DNA of 64,000 nucleotides from Mesorhizobium mediterraneum (lineage in GTDB: Bacteria > Pseudomonadota > Alphaproteobacteria > Rhizobiales > Rhizobiaceae), in NCBI RefSeq assembly GCF_002284565.1, contig NZ_NPKI01000051.1, forward strand, positions 1 through 64,000, read 5' to 3'. A program made the position numbers and the translations under genes. Below the pieces are notes generated by a model that was not told the DNA's origin, did not search any database, and worked only from the letters and a program-made list of their open reading frames with translations. Below, in pieces: positions 55,007 through 63,456 of the stretch (its first letter is position 1; each line of letters starts with the position of its first letter).

Positions 55007-55362
55007 GTATAACCATTACCACGTAAGAGGCTTCTTCATTGCGCCGTGGGTGATGGTGGACGCCCCTAAATTTTAGATGAAATTTTGTCGCGTGAATTCG
55101 CCGCAGAAGGCGAAGATTCGCGACCAACTTTTGCGAGCGGCCGGGCATCCGCGCACGTAGCGATCTTATCATTACAAAGGCCAACGACTTTACACATCGA
55201 GGCTGAGGGCATTGCGCCGTCGGCGCTGACGCTGTTGCGGTGGGGCGGCGGTTGCTGATCTCGCGCCCGCCGGACGCATGCTTGCCAAGTTTGTTTCGTC
55301 TCCCTAAAGCTCTGCGCGCCCCGTGCGGGTACATGGTTGACTGGTCTTGAGGGAGATGAAGC
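55007..55362. other. Divergent gap between the AraC-type gene and panB
   Basis: No gene supported. AAATTTTAGATGAAATTTTG at about 55068-55087 contains AAATTT repeats that might serve the regulator gene. No riboswitch structure is recognised upstream of panB. Confidence 0.4.
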
Positions 55363-56205
55363 TTGGCCCCAGACGCATCCGGCGCGGATCCGCGGATCAG
55401 CGCCAGCTCCATTCGCCTGCGCAAGGGCGGCGTGCCGATCGTCTGCCTCACAGCCTATACCTATCCTGTCGCTCGCCTGCTCGACGATCATGTCGACCTC
55501 CTTCTGGTGGGCGACAGCGTCGCCATGGTCCTGCATGGCCACAAGACCACGCTAAGCGCCTCGCTTGAGATGATGATCGCCCATGGACAAGCGGTGATGC
55601 GGGGCTCAGCCAGGGCCTGCGTGGTGGTCGACATGCCGGCCGGAAGCTACGAGGCAACGCCGCGCCAAGCAGTTGCCTCGGCGCAGCGGATCGTCGACGA
55701 AACCGGTTGCCAGGCGGTCAAGCTGGAGGGCGGCGTCACAGTTGCCCGGCAGATTGCGGCGATCGTCGCTGCCGGCATTCCGGTCATGGGACATATCGGC
55801 TTGCAGCCGCAATCGGTGGAAAGCGACGGCGGCTACAGGATCAAGGGCCGGACCGAGGAGAATGTGGTCGCCCTTTATCGCGACGCCGACGCGGTCGAGA
55901 AGGCCGGCGCGTTTTCTGTGGTCATCGAAGGCACCGTCGAGACCGTCGCCGCCGACCTCACCCGGCACATTTCCATTCCAACCATCGGCATCGGCGCCAG
56001 CGGCGACTGCGACGGCCAAATCCTGGTCGTCGACGACATGGTCGGCCTGACCGTCGATCGCGTGCCGAAATTCGTCAAGCAATATGCCGACCTGCGCAGC
56101 GCCATATCGCAGGCGGCAGCCAGCTATGCAGCGGAGGTGCGAAGCCGGACTTTTCCCGGCCCGGGCCATGTCTTTTCCGCCGCAGCCGAAAAGGACAAGG
56201 CATGA
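55363..56205 (+). CDS. panB: 3-methyl-2-oxobutanoate hydroxymethyltransferase
   Basis: A 280-residue enzyme of pantothenate synthesis, transferring a hydroxymethyl group from methylene-THF to ketoisovalerate. Motifs: IVCLTAYTYPVARLLDDHVD, LLLVGDSVAMVLHGH, AVKLEGG and PVMGHIGLQPQS, plus IGASGDCDGQILVVDDM. The start is TTG 55363, with GGGAG upstream; no ATG fits. panC overlaps its stop by four bases. Confidence 0.95.
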   Translation: MAPDASGADPRISASSIRLRKGGVPIVCLTAYTYPVARLLDDHVDLLLVGDSVAMVLHGHKTTLSASLEMMIAHGQAVMRGSARACVVVDMPAGSYEATPRQAVASAQRIVDETGCQAVKLEGGVTVARQIAAIVAAGIPVMGHIGLQPQSVESDGGYRIKGRTEENVVALYRDADAVEKAGAFSVVIEGTVETVAADLTRHISIPTIGIGASGDCDGQILVVDDMVGLTVDRVPKFVKQYADLRSAISQAAASYAAEVRSRTFPGPGHVFSAAAEKDKA

Positions 56206-57053
56206 GCCGGCCGCTCGTCGTCGACAGCGTCGCCGCCCTACGCGCGCAAATCCGCGACTGGCGCCGCGATGGCCTCAGCGTCGCCATGGTGCCGACCATG
56301 GGTGCCTTGCATGACGGCCATATCTCGCTGCTGGAGATCGCGCTCGAAAAGGCCGAGCGCTGCGTTGTCTCGATCTTCGTCAACCCGACGCAGTTCGCGC
56401 CGAGCGAAGACCTCGACAAATATCCGCGCCAGCTCGCCCGCGATCTCGACCGGCTGGCCGAGGCCGGCGCACAACTCGTCTTCACCCCCGATGTTGCGGA
56501 GATGTATCCGGCCGGCTTCGCCACAAAGATCTCGGTCGGCGGACCGGCTGCCGGGCTGGAATCGGATTTCCGGCCGACCTTCTTCGACGGCGTCGCCACG
56601 GTCGTGGCTAAGCTCTTCCTGCAGGCGTTGCCCGACTGTGCGGTCTTTGGCGAAAAGGACTACCAGCAGCTTTGCGTCGTCAGGCAGCTCTGCCGTGACC
56701 TCGATCTGCCGGTGGATATCATCGGCGCGCCAACGGTACGCGACGCGCATGGTCTCGCCATGTCGTCACGCAACGCCTATCTGAGCGAAGCCGAGCTCGA
56801 GGTGGCGCGCCAACTCAACGTCATTTTGCGCCGGGCAGCAGTGGCACTTGCGGCCGGCAGTGACGAAGGCAGCGCGACCGCCGAGGCCAGCCGCGCGCTC
56901 GTCAAGGCTGGCTTCGACAAAGTCGACTATGTCGCGGCGCGCGAGAGCATGACGCTCGCCCCGTGGCGACGAGACCGTGCCGGACGCCTGCTCGCGGCCG
57001 CCTGGTTGGGCAAGACCAGGCTGATCGATAATATGGAAACTCCCTCCACTTAA
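56202..57053 (+). CDS. panC: Pantothenate synthetase
   Basis: A 283-residue ATP-dependent ligase joining pantoate and beta-alanine. MVPTMGALHDGHISLLEIA holds the HxGH-like nucleotide motif, followed by SIFVNPTQFAPSEDLDKYPR, VFGEKDYQQLCVVRQL and MSSRNAYLS. ATG 56202 overlaps the panB stop (ATGA), so translation is coupled. Confidence 0.97.
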   Translation: MSRPLVVDSVAALRAQIRDWRRDGLSVAMVPTMGALHDGHISLLEIALEKAERCVVSIFVNPTQFAPSEDLDKYPRQLARDLDRLAEAGAQLVFTPDVAEMYPAGFATKISVGGPAAGLESDFRPTFFDGVATVVAKLFLQALPDCAVFGEKDYQQLCVVRQLCRDLDLPVDIIGAPTVRDAHGLAMSSRNAYLSEAELEVARQLNVILRRAAVALAAGSDEGSATAEASRALVKAGFDKVDYVAARESMTLAPWRRDRAGRLLAAAWLGKTRLIDNMETPST

Positions 57054-57175
57054 AGCGCGTCCGCGACTAAAGGGATTTGTGAGCTTCACCTCCAAAATCC
57101 GCAGCATCAGGCCGGCTCCGTTACAATTCGGCCAAAATCATGGTGCGGTCCTGCGCGCTCCAGGAGCGCTGCATC

Positions 57176-58618
57176 ATGCTCGGCTGGAAAGAGAACGATT
57201 TCTGGCGCGGATCCTCAATCTTGATACCAGCATTTGTCGAGCGGCTGCTCCCCTATCTGTTCGCGCTTGCATTGATCTGCATCGCGGTCGCCTTCCGGCC
57301 GCTGCTGCCTGTCGATGAAACGCGATATCTCAGCGTCACCTGGGAGATGTATCTGAGCGGAAAGATCTTCGTTCCGACGATGAATTTCGCGCCCTATCTG
57401 CAAAAGCCGCCGCTGCTGTTCTGGCTTATCGATCTGGTCTGGGACATTTTCGGCGTAAGCCGGGTTGCCGCGATGCTCGTTATCTTCGTTGCCTCGTCGC
57501 TCGTCATCTGGCTGACGACTCGTCTGGCAAAAACCCTCTTTCCCGGACGCGACGACATCGCAGGCCGTGTCCCCTGGCTGGTCGCGGGAAGCATCGTCTT
57601 CGTCATTTATTCGACCCTGATTCTGTTCGACATGCTGCTGACGGTCTTCGTGCTTGCCGCGCTTTTGTCGTTGCTTGCCTTTGCCAGGAGCGGCAACCGC
57701 TGGCACGCCGTGCTGGCGGGATTATTCATCGGGCTGGGTGTCTTGACGAAAGGTCCGGTGGTGCTCATCCATGTCGGCGCCCCCATCCTGCTCTATCCAT
57801 TCTGGCGCGATCGGCAGGCCGGACTGGCGACGCCGAAATTCTTCGCTGGGGCAGGTCTGGCAATTCTCGCCGCATTGATCCCGGTGGCGATGTGGCTGGT
57901 GCCGGCGACCATCCTGACCAACGGCGACTTCGTCTACGACCTTGTCTGGAACCAGTCGGCAGGGCGTGTCACCGGCAATCTGCACAACTCCCATCACCGG
58001 CCGTTCTATTTCTACGTCGTGCTGATGCCGATCATGCTCATACCGTGGATCTTCATACCCGAAATATGGCGGCTGAGGCTGGGCGCCCGGATACGTGGCC
58101 TGATCGACACGAGATCGCCAGACCTGCGCGCGCTGCGCCTGCTGTCGTTCTCGTTCGTCGCGGTTTTACTGGTCTTCAGCGCGATATCCGGCAAGCAGCC
58201 TCACTATGTGGTGCCGATCCTGCCATTTGCGACCATCCTGTTCGGGTATTTCATGGCGGAGATCCCACTAGCGAGGCTCAGAAACTCGGCCTTCATCCTG
58301 CTTGCCATTTTCGGCATCGGCCATGCCGTAGCATCAGCGACCGTTTTCAAACGTGACGATCTCATGCCGCTGGCCAACTTTATCGACGAGCGAAAGAATG
58401 CGGATTGGGCTGTCGCCTTCGACTACCAGGACGAGGTCGGCTTCCTTGCCCGATTGCAGAAGCCGTTCGAAAGCACCGACAATCCCGAGGAATGGCTTCG
58501 TTCCCATCCTGGCGGCTATGTCATCGACAAATCCAAGGAGCCTGGGACATCGGAGCAAATCGCTTTCCGCGTTCGCGTCGAACGAGGCTATCTTGTCGTC
58601 CTCAAGGGCCAACACTGA
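57176..58618 (+). CDS. GT39-type (ArnT-like) membrane glycosyltransferase
   Basis: A 480-residue polytopic protein with about eleven membrane helices. The periplasmic DE motif is in PVDETRYLSVTWEMYLSG, and the LQKPPLLFWL segment is typical of ArnT/PMT-like enzymes using polyprenyl-phosphate sugars. A soluble C-terminal domain covers the last 90 residues. ATG 57176 is chosen because CAGGAG lies before it. The acceptor is unknown; lipid A or an envelope glycan is usual in the family. Confidence 0.9.
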   Translation: MLGWKENDFWRGSSILIPAFVERLLPYLFALALICIAVAFRPLLPVDETRYLSVTWEMYLSGKIFVPTMNFAPYLQKPPLLFWLIDLVWDIFGVSRVAAMLVIFVASSLVIWLTTRLAKTLFPGRDDIAGRVPWLVAGSIVFVIYSTLILFDMLLTVFVLAALLSLLAFARSGNRWHAVLAGLFIGLGVLTKGPVVLIHVGAPILLYPFWRDRQAGLATPKFFAGAGLAILAALIPVAMWLVPATILTNGDFVYDLVWNQSAGRVTGNLHNSHHRPFYFYVVLMPIMLIPWIFIPEIWRLRLGARIRGLIDTRSPDLRALRLLSFSFVAVLLVFSAISGKQPHYVVPILPFATILFGYFMAEIPLARLRNSAFILLAIFGIGHAVASATVFKRDDLMPLANFIDERKNADWAVAFDYQDEVGFLARLQKPFESTDNPEEWLRSHPGGYVIDKSKEPGTSEQIAFRVRVERGYLVVLKGQH

Positions 58619-58691
58619 CGGCGTGGCTGCCCGCAATCGACCGGCGCTGCCCATGAAACGCAACTGACTGCGACGTGTCCGGCAGACAAGT

Positions 58692-59183
58692 CTAGCCGAT
58701 CGTCTTCTCGAAAATCAGCGCCGGCAGTCCTGAGCCACCGCCGCAGTCGGCGGTATTGCCGGCGGGCAAAAACCCTTGCGAGCGGTAGAAGGCGACGGCC
58801 GGAGCGTTTGCCTCTTCCACTTCGGCACGCAGCGTCCGCGCCTCCGGAAAGCTGGCCTCGACCTCCTCCAGCAGTGCCTGGCCGATCCCTTGCCGCTGGC
58901 AGGCCGGATGCACGTAGAGCTGGTTCAGCATGACGATCTTCGCATCCTTGGTGGTTGCCGCGAAAGCCATGCCGCCGATGCGCTTGCCGTCGTCCGCGAC
59001 CAGGAATTCGGAGTTCGGCCGTGTCAGCCGCGCCTTGAGCGAGGCGATCGAATGCCATTCGTCTGTGATCTCGGTGACTTTGGCAGCACCATAGATGTTG
59101 TCGTAGGTGGCGTGCCACGTTTCGACCAGCAACGCGCGGACCGCGGCAAGATCGCGCTCGCCGGCGGTGCGAACGAACATCAT
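58692..59183 (-). CDS. GNAT-family N-acetyltransferase
   Basis: A 163-residue acetyltransferase. The acetyl-CoA motif is in QLYVHPACQRQGIGQALLEE, followed by LRAEVEEANAPAVAFYRSQGF. Substrate unknown. It starts one base after the gatB stop, so the two share an mRNA. Confidence 0.92.
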   Translation of the reverse strand: MMFVRTAGERDLAAVRALLVETWHATYDNIYGAAKVTEITDEWHSIASLKARLTRPNSEFLVADDGKRIGGMAFAATTKDAKIVMLNQLYVHPACQRQGIGQALLEEVEASFPEARTLRAEVEEANAPAVAFYRSQGFLPAGNTADCGGGSGLPALIFEKTIG

Positions 59184-59184
59184 C

Positions 59185-60684
59185 CTATTCGATCCCGAGC
59201 TTGGCCTTGACGAGGTCGTTGACCGCTTGGGGGTTGGCCTTGCCGCCTGTCGCCTTCATCACCTGGCCGACGAACCAGCCGGCCATGGTCGGCTTGGCGC
59301 GCGCCTGCTCGACCTTGTCGGGATTGGCTGATATCACCTCGTCGACCGCCTTTTCGATGGCGCCGGTGTCGGTGACCTGCTTCATGCCGCGGCTTTCGAC
59401 CAGTTGGCGCGGATCGCCGCCCTCGCTCCAGACGACCTCGAACAGATCCTTGGCGATCTTGCCGGAGATAGTGCCCTCCTTGATCAGGTCGATGACCGCG
59501 CCGAGTTGATCAGGCGAAACCGGAGCATTTTCAATACCCTTGCCGGCCTTGTTCAACGCACCCAGCAAATCGTTGATGACCCAGTTGGCGGCAAGCTTGC
59601 CATCGCGACCAGCGGCCACCTTCTCGAAATACTCGGCAACCGCCTTTTCCGATACCAGGATCGAGGCGTCGTAGGTCGACAGGCCGAGCGAGGAGATCAG
59701 CCGTGCCTTCTTGGCGTCGGGCAGTTCAGGCAGATCCTTTGCCAGCGCATCGACATAGGCTTGGTCGAATTCCAGCGGCAGAAGGTCGGGATCCGGGAAA
59801 TAGCGGTAGTCATGCGCTTCTTCCTTGGAACGCATCGAGCGCGTCTCGCCCTTGTTGGGGTCGAACAGCCGCGTTTCCTGGTCGATCTTGCCGCCATCCT
59901 CCAGAATGGCGATCTGGCGGCGCGCCTCGTAGTCGATGGCCTGGCCGATGAAGCGGATCGAGTTGACGTTCTTGATCTCGCAGCGCGTGCCGAATTCGCC
60001 GCCGGGCCGGCGCACCGAGACGTTGACGTCGGCGCGCAGCGAGCCTTCGTCCATATTGCCGTCGCAAGTGCCGAGATAGCGCACGATGGTGCGCAGCTTG
60101 GTGACATAGGCCTTGGCCTCGTCGGCGGAGCGCATATCGGGCTTGGAGACGATCTCCATCAGCGCCACGCCGGAGCGGTTGAGATCAACGTAAGACATCG
60201 TCGCATGCTGGTCGTGCATCGACTTGCCGGCGTCCTGCTCCAGGTGCAGGCGCTCTATGCCGACCTCGATATCCTCGAACTCGCCCTGCCGGTCCGGACC
60301 GACGGAGACGATCACCTTGCCCTCGCCAACGATCGGCTGTTTGAACTGCGAGATCTGGTAGCCCTGCGGCAGGTCGGGATAAAAATAGTTTTTCCGGTCG
60401 AAGACCGATTTGTGGTTGATCTCGGCCTTCAGCCCCAGGCCGGTGCGGATCGCCTGCTTGACGCATTCCTCGTTGATAACCGGCAGCATGCCCGGCATCG
60501 CCGCATCGACGAGGCTGACATTGGCGTTCGGCGGCGCGCCGAAAGCCGTCGAGGCGCCGGAGAACAGCTTTGCCTGCGAAGTCACCTGCGCGTGGACCTC
60601 GAGGCCGATGATGATTTCCCAGTCGCCGGTGGCGCCTGATATCAAGCGTTTGGCTTCTGGCGTGCGGGTGTCGATGAGGGTCAT
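59185..60684 (-). CDS. gatB: Aspartyl/glutamyl-tRNA amidotransferase subunit B
   Basis: A 499-residue subunit of GatCAB, which converts Glu-tRNA(Gln) and Asp-tRNA(Asn) to the amidated forms. Motifs: WEIIIGLEVHAQVTSQAKLF, FDRKNYFYPDLPQGYQISQF, DLNRSGVALMEIVSKPDMRS and the YRYFPDPDLLPL segment; the C-terminal YqeY-like tail ends VNDLVKAKLGIE. ATG 60684 gives the family length. The other subunits are not in this window. Confidence 0.97.
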   Translation of the reverse strand: MTLIDTRTPEAKRLISGATGDWEIIIGLEVHAQVTSQAKLFSGASTAFGAPPNANVSLVDAAMPGMLPVINEECVKQAIRTGLGLKAEINHKSVFDRKNYFYPDLPQGYQISQFKQPIVGEGKVIVSVGPDRQGEFEDIEVGIERLHLEQDAGKSMHDQHATMSYVDLNRSGVALMEIVSKPDMRSADEAKAYVTKLRTIVRYLGTCDGNMDEGSLRADVNVSVRRPGGEFGTRCEIKNVNSIRFIGQAIDYEARRQIAILEDGGKIDQETRLFDPNKGETRSMRSKEEAHDYRYFPDPDLLPLEFDQAYVDALAKDLPELPDAKKARLISSLGLSTYDASILVSEKAVAEYFEKVAAGRDGKLAANWVINDLLGALNKAGKGIENAPVSPDQLGAVIDLIKEGTISGKIAKDLFEVVWSEGGDPRQLVESRGMKQVTDTGAIEKAVDEVISANPDKVEQARAKPTMAGWFVGQVMKATGGKANPQAVNDLVKAKLGIE

Positions 60685-60847
60685 AGTGGCCTGCGAACTT
60701 TCGGTGGCGGATTCACATCTGAACGTGAATTCCGCCACGCCGGACGTGAAAGTCATTCGCTAGTGCAAACCACGAAAAGAGACAAGCGCAAAGCCGAAGC
60801 TGGCGCTTTCGCACCGAGTCTCGCCGCCGCCGTCGGTCTCGCCGCAT

Positions 60848-61279
60848 TCAGGCCGTCGCGATGTAGGCCCTGATCTCGGCTGCCTCGCGCTCGACATCCT
60901 CGATGCGCCGCTTGACCACGTCGCCTATGGACACGATGCCGTCGAGCAGGCCGTCCTTTTCCACCGGCAGATGGCGGAAACGGCCACTGGTCATGATCTC
61001 CATGACCTCGTTGACGGTGTGGTTCTCATTGCAAATCTTCACCTTGGGCGTCATCGCCGAACGCACCGCGATGTCCAGTGCGGCGGCTCCTTCCCTGGCG
61101 AGGACCCGCACGACGTCGCGCTCGGAAAGAATGCCGACGATCTTGTGATCGCCATTGGTGATGACCAGCGCACCGATCCTGTGCTCGGCCAGGATGCGAA
61201 TGGCCTCGCTCAGCTTTTCGTTCGGCCCGAGCGTCAACACGTCATGGCCTTTCTGCTCGAGAATTGCCTTAACAGTCAT
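60848..61279 (-). CDS. Tandem CBS-domain protein
   Basis: A 143-residue protein with two CBS domains (roughly 1-65 and 75-140): MTVKAILEQKGHDVLTLGPN, KIVGILSERDVVRVLAREG and then MTPKVKICNENHTVNEVMEI. Free-standing CBS pairs bind adenine nucleotides and often regulate partner enzymes. No partner is adjacent. The mosaic repeat at 61333-61437 lies upstream. Confidence 0.94.
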   Translation of the reverse strand: MTVKAILEQKGHDVLTLGPNEKLSEAIRILAEHRIGALVITNGDHKIVGILSERDVVRVLAREGAAALDIAVRSAMTPKVKICNENHTVNEVMEIMTSGRFRHLPVEKDGLLDGIVSIGDVVKRRIEDVEREAAEIRAYIATA

Positions 61280-61332
61280 GGCGTCCTCCTCTGTTTTACT
61301 TGCCGGTTCCTGCCCTGACCGGCTTTCCTCCT

Positions 61333-61437
61333 GCGCATGACCCCGAAAATCGGCCTCGATTTTCGGAAAAGATCATGCGCCAAATCAAAGTTTCTACAGC
61401 GTCCTTTGCGCGTCCAAGAGGACGCGCGGCGCTGTAG
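61333..61437. repeat. Two-hairpin mosaic element, copy 3
   Basis: First palindrome 61333-61380 with arms GCGCATG / CATGCGC and inner CCGAAAATCG / CGATTTTCGG. The spacer is CAAATCAAAGTTT. The second hairpin, 61394-61437, has outer arms CTACAGCG / CGCTGTAG and inner GCGCGTCC / GGACGCGC. Same layout as 9962-10055 and 32842-32935. Confidence 0.75.
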
Positions 61438-61494
61438 TGAACATCGTGCGCCGCGATCGATTGCATTTCAAGTGCGGCGTCTTAATGCGCATCG

Positions 61495-61562
61495 CATGTC
61501 GTTGTCCCAAAACCGCTGCGCACCCTCGGTTCAAGACCGAGGGCATGCTTTTGGGCGACATG
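61495..61562. repeat. CCCAAAA/TTTTGGG hairpin element, copy 2
   Basis: CATGTCG...TCCCAAAACC on the left faces TTTTGGGCGACATG on the right, with an inner perfect stem CCCTCGGT / ACCGAGGG. It ends two bases before the stop of the rhomboid gene. Related to 33549-33597. Confidence 0.7.
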
Positions 61563-61564
61563 CT

Positions 61565-62305
61565 TCAGGCCATGGACTCATCCGCCTGCTGCCGCCGATC
61601 GAAAACGCGCAGGCCGAAGAAGCCGGCGACAAAACCGCCAATATGGGCCTCCCAGGCGATCTGGCTGTCGATGCCGGGCGCGAAGGCAACGAGGCCGGTG
61701 ATGAGATTGATCACCATCCAGATGGCGAGAAAAGTCATAACGCCGCGCGAGCGGAACACCGCCGCCATGGGCATTGGCGCGCCGGCGAAGGCGGCTTTGC
61801 CGGACGAGCGGTCGGTGCGGAAGCCAAAGCGGGCGGCGGCCCCCATCATGCCGGAAATCGCTCCCGATGCGCCGACCAGCGGCGCCTGGCCGAGCGGATG
61901 CATGGCCCAGAACAGCACCACCGCCGCCAGCCCCGTCGCCGCGAAGAACAGACTGAAACGAAGCGCGCCGAATCGATTCGCCAGTGGCGAGCCGAAAGCC
62001 GCCAGCCACACCATGTTGATGGCTAGATGAGCGAAGCCGCCATGCAGGAAGGCATAGGTGAAGGGGCTCGAAAACGCGTAGAAATCGAGGTCGAAGCGAC
62101 CGGAATAGCGGATCGGGATGAAGGCAGTCCGGATCAGCAGCGAGAAATCCTGGTCGTCGGTGAGCCAATAGAACCGGATCAGGTGAACGGCGACGCAGAT
62201 GCCGATCACCGCCAGCACAACGGGTGGCATGTTGAATACCGGCTCGCGGCCGATAGGTCTGCCCTCGCCCTGTTCGATTTCCGATGGGCTTGCTGGTTCG
62301 CTCAT
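61565..62305 (-). CDS. Rhomboid-family intramembrane serine protease
   Basis: A 246-residue protease with six to seven membrane helices. The catalytic serine is in GASGAISG (Ser147) and the catalytic histidine in WEAHIGGFVAGF (His221). The FLHGGFAHLAINMVWLAAFG helix holds the conserved HxxxN region. ATG 62305 is chosen; upstream codons have no protein-like character. Substrates unknown. Confidence 0.94.
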   Translation of the reverse strand: MSEPASPSEIEQGEGRPIGREPVFNMPPVVLAVIGICVAVHLIRFYWLTDDQDFSLLIRTAFIPIRYSGRFDLDFYAFSSPFTYAFLHGGFAHLAINMVWLAAFGSPLANRFGALRFSLFFAATGLAAVVLFWAMHPLGQAPLVGASGAISGMMGAAARFGFRTDRSSGKAAFAGAPMPMAAVFRSRGVMTFLAIWMVINLITGLVAFAPGIDSQIAWEAHIGGFVAGFFGLRVFDRRQQADESMA

Positions 62306-62700
62306 ATGCCTTGCACTCAGTCGCTCGCCTTCGCGAGCATGTAGATCACGGTCACCCGATTCACAAAGGGCGAATCGCCGCGAATCGCTTGGGCGCGAAT
62401 CAAAAAGAAGCCGTCCAAGGTTGCCCTTGAACGGCTGGTCGAGCCCCCACGCTCCCCAAAACTCTTGACTGAAGTGCTGCCGATCGCTGCGAAACGACCG
62501 CTTCTGGAGTGGTTTTAGCGTGCCACGGGCTTGGGTGGGGCGCAACGTAAACCACTTGTTAACCTTAACGACCCCGACCCGTGAACAAGTGTTAACGATG
62601 CTGGCACGCATCCTGCTCCGCAACGCATGTAGGTCCTCGGAGGGCGCCCTTCTGTTCACCGATGGGACATCAGACGACAGATTGCGCGGAGCAGCATAGC
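62306..62700. other. Divergent gap between the rhomboid and PAS genes
   Basis: No gene supported. At 62553-62591, CACTTGTT and AACAAGTG form an 8-bp inverted repeat over 23 bases, with GTTAAC at both arms (62558-62563 and 62591-62596). It could be an operator near the PAS-gene promoter. Confidence 0.4.
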
Positions 62701-63339
62701 ATGAACCAGAACGGATCGATCACGCTGTTCCATTATTGGAACCGGTTGCGTGACGGGCGCCCTGCCCCGAAGCGTTCGGAAGTCGAGCCAGCCGACATCA
62801 AGTCGCTGCTGGCCGACACATTCATCCTGGAAAAGGATACACGCGGCGAGGCGGTGTTCCGGCTCGCCGGCACAAGACTTTGCGCGGTCTATGGCCGTGA
62901 GCTCAAGGGGTTTTCCTTCCCGTCGCTGTGGCGGGAGAAGGACCAGCGGCTTGTCTCAAAACTGATCCATGGCGTCTTCGACCAGAAATCCGTGGTGCTC
63001 ATCACTTATGAAGGTTTCAGCCGCGGCGACCGTTCCAACAAGTTCGAGCTGCTCGCTCTGCCGCTCGACGGCGGCGTCGAAAACCCGCGCTGCCTCGGTG
63101 TGATAAGCGCCGCTGAAAAACCCTTCTGGCTGGGCGCGGATCCGATCACCGACGCCTTGATCGATTCGATCCGCATCGTCGATCCGGAGAAGGAACCGAT
63201 ATTCCCCAAGAACCGGCCGGCCATCGACGTCCCCTCGCTTGTCCCGTTGGATCTCGATCCGCCCCAGACGATTTCGGCGCTCGGCCAGGCGCGCCGCATC
63301 CGCCATCTGGTCGTGTTCGACGGCGGGCGCGAGGAATAA
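62701..63339 (+). CDS. PAS_5-domain (DUF1457-type) protein
   Basis: A 212-residue cytosolic protein with an N-terminal PAS_5-like domain: FHYWNRLRDGRPAPKRSEVE, LLADTFILEKDTRGEAVFRL and LAGTRLCAVYGRELKG. The C-terminal 70 residues are proline- and charge-rich. Such proteins occur in alphaproteobacteria, often near cell-cycle or c-di-GMP genes. It lies 117 bases before a PilZ protein on the same strand. Confidence 0.9.
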   Translation: MNQNGSITLFHYWNRLRDGRPAPKRSEVEPADIKSLLADTFILEKDTRGEAVFRLAGTRLCAVYGRELKGFSFPSLWREKDQRLVSKLIHGVFDQKSVVLITYEGFSRGDRSNKFELLALPLDGGVENPRCLGVISAAEKPFWLGADPITDALIDSIRIVDPEKEPIFPKNRPAIDVPSLVPLDLDPPQTISALGQARRIRHLVVFDGGREE

Positions 63340-63456
63340 TCGCGAACGCTAAAGTAACGGTGCCAGGCTTTCCCCTTTGTTAACCTGCTTTGCTGTAGTT
63401 TTCCGCTGAAGTTCCTCGCATCAACGCGCGGAATGCCAGACGGGGTGTAGGCAGTC

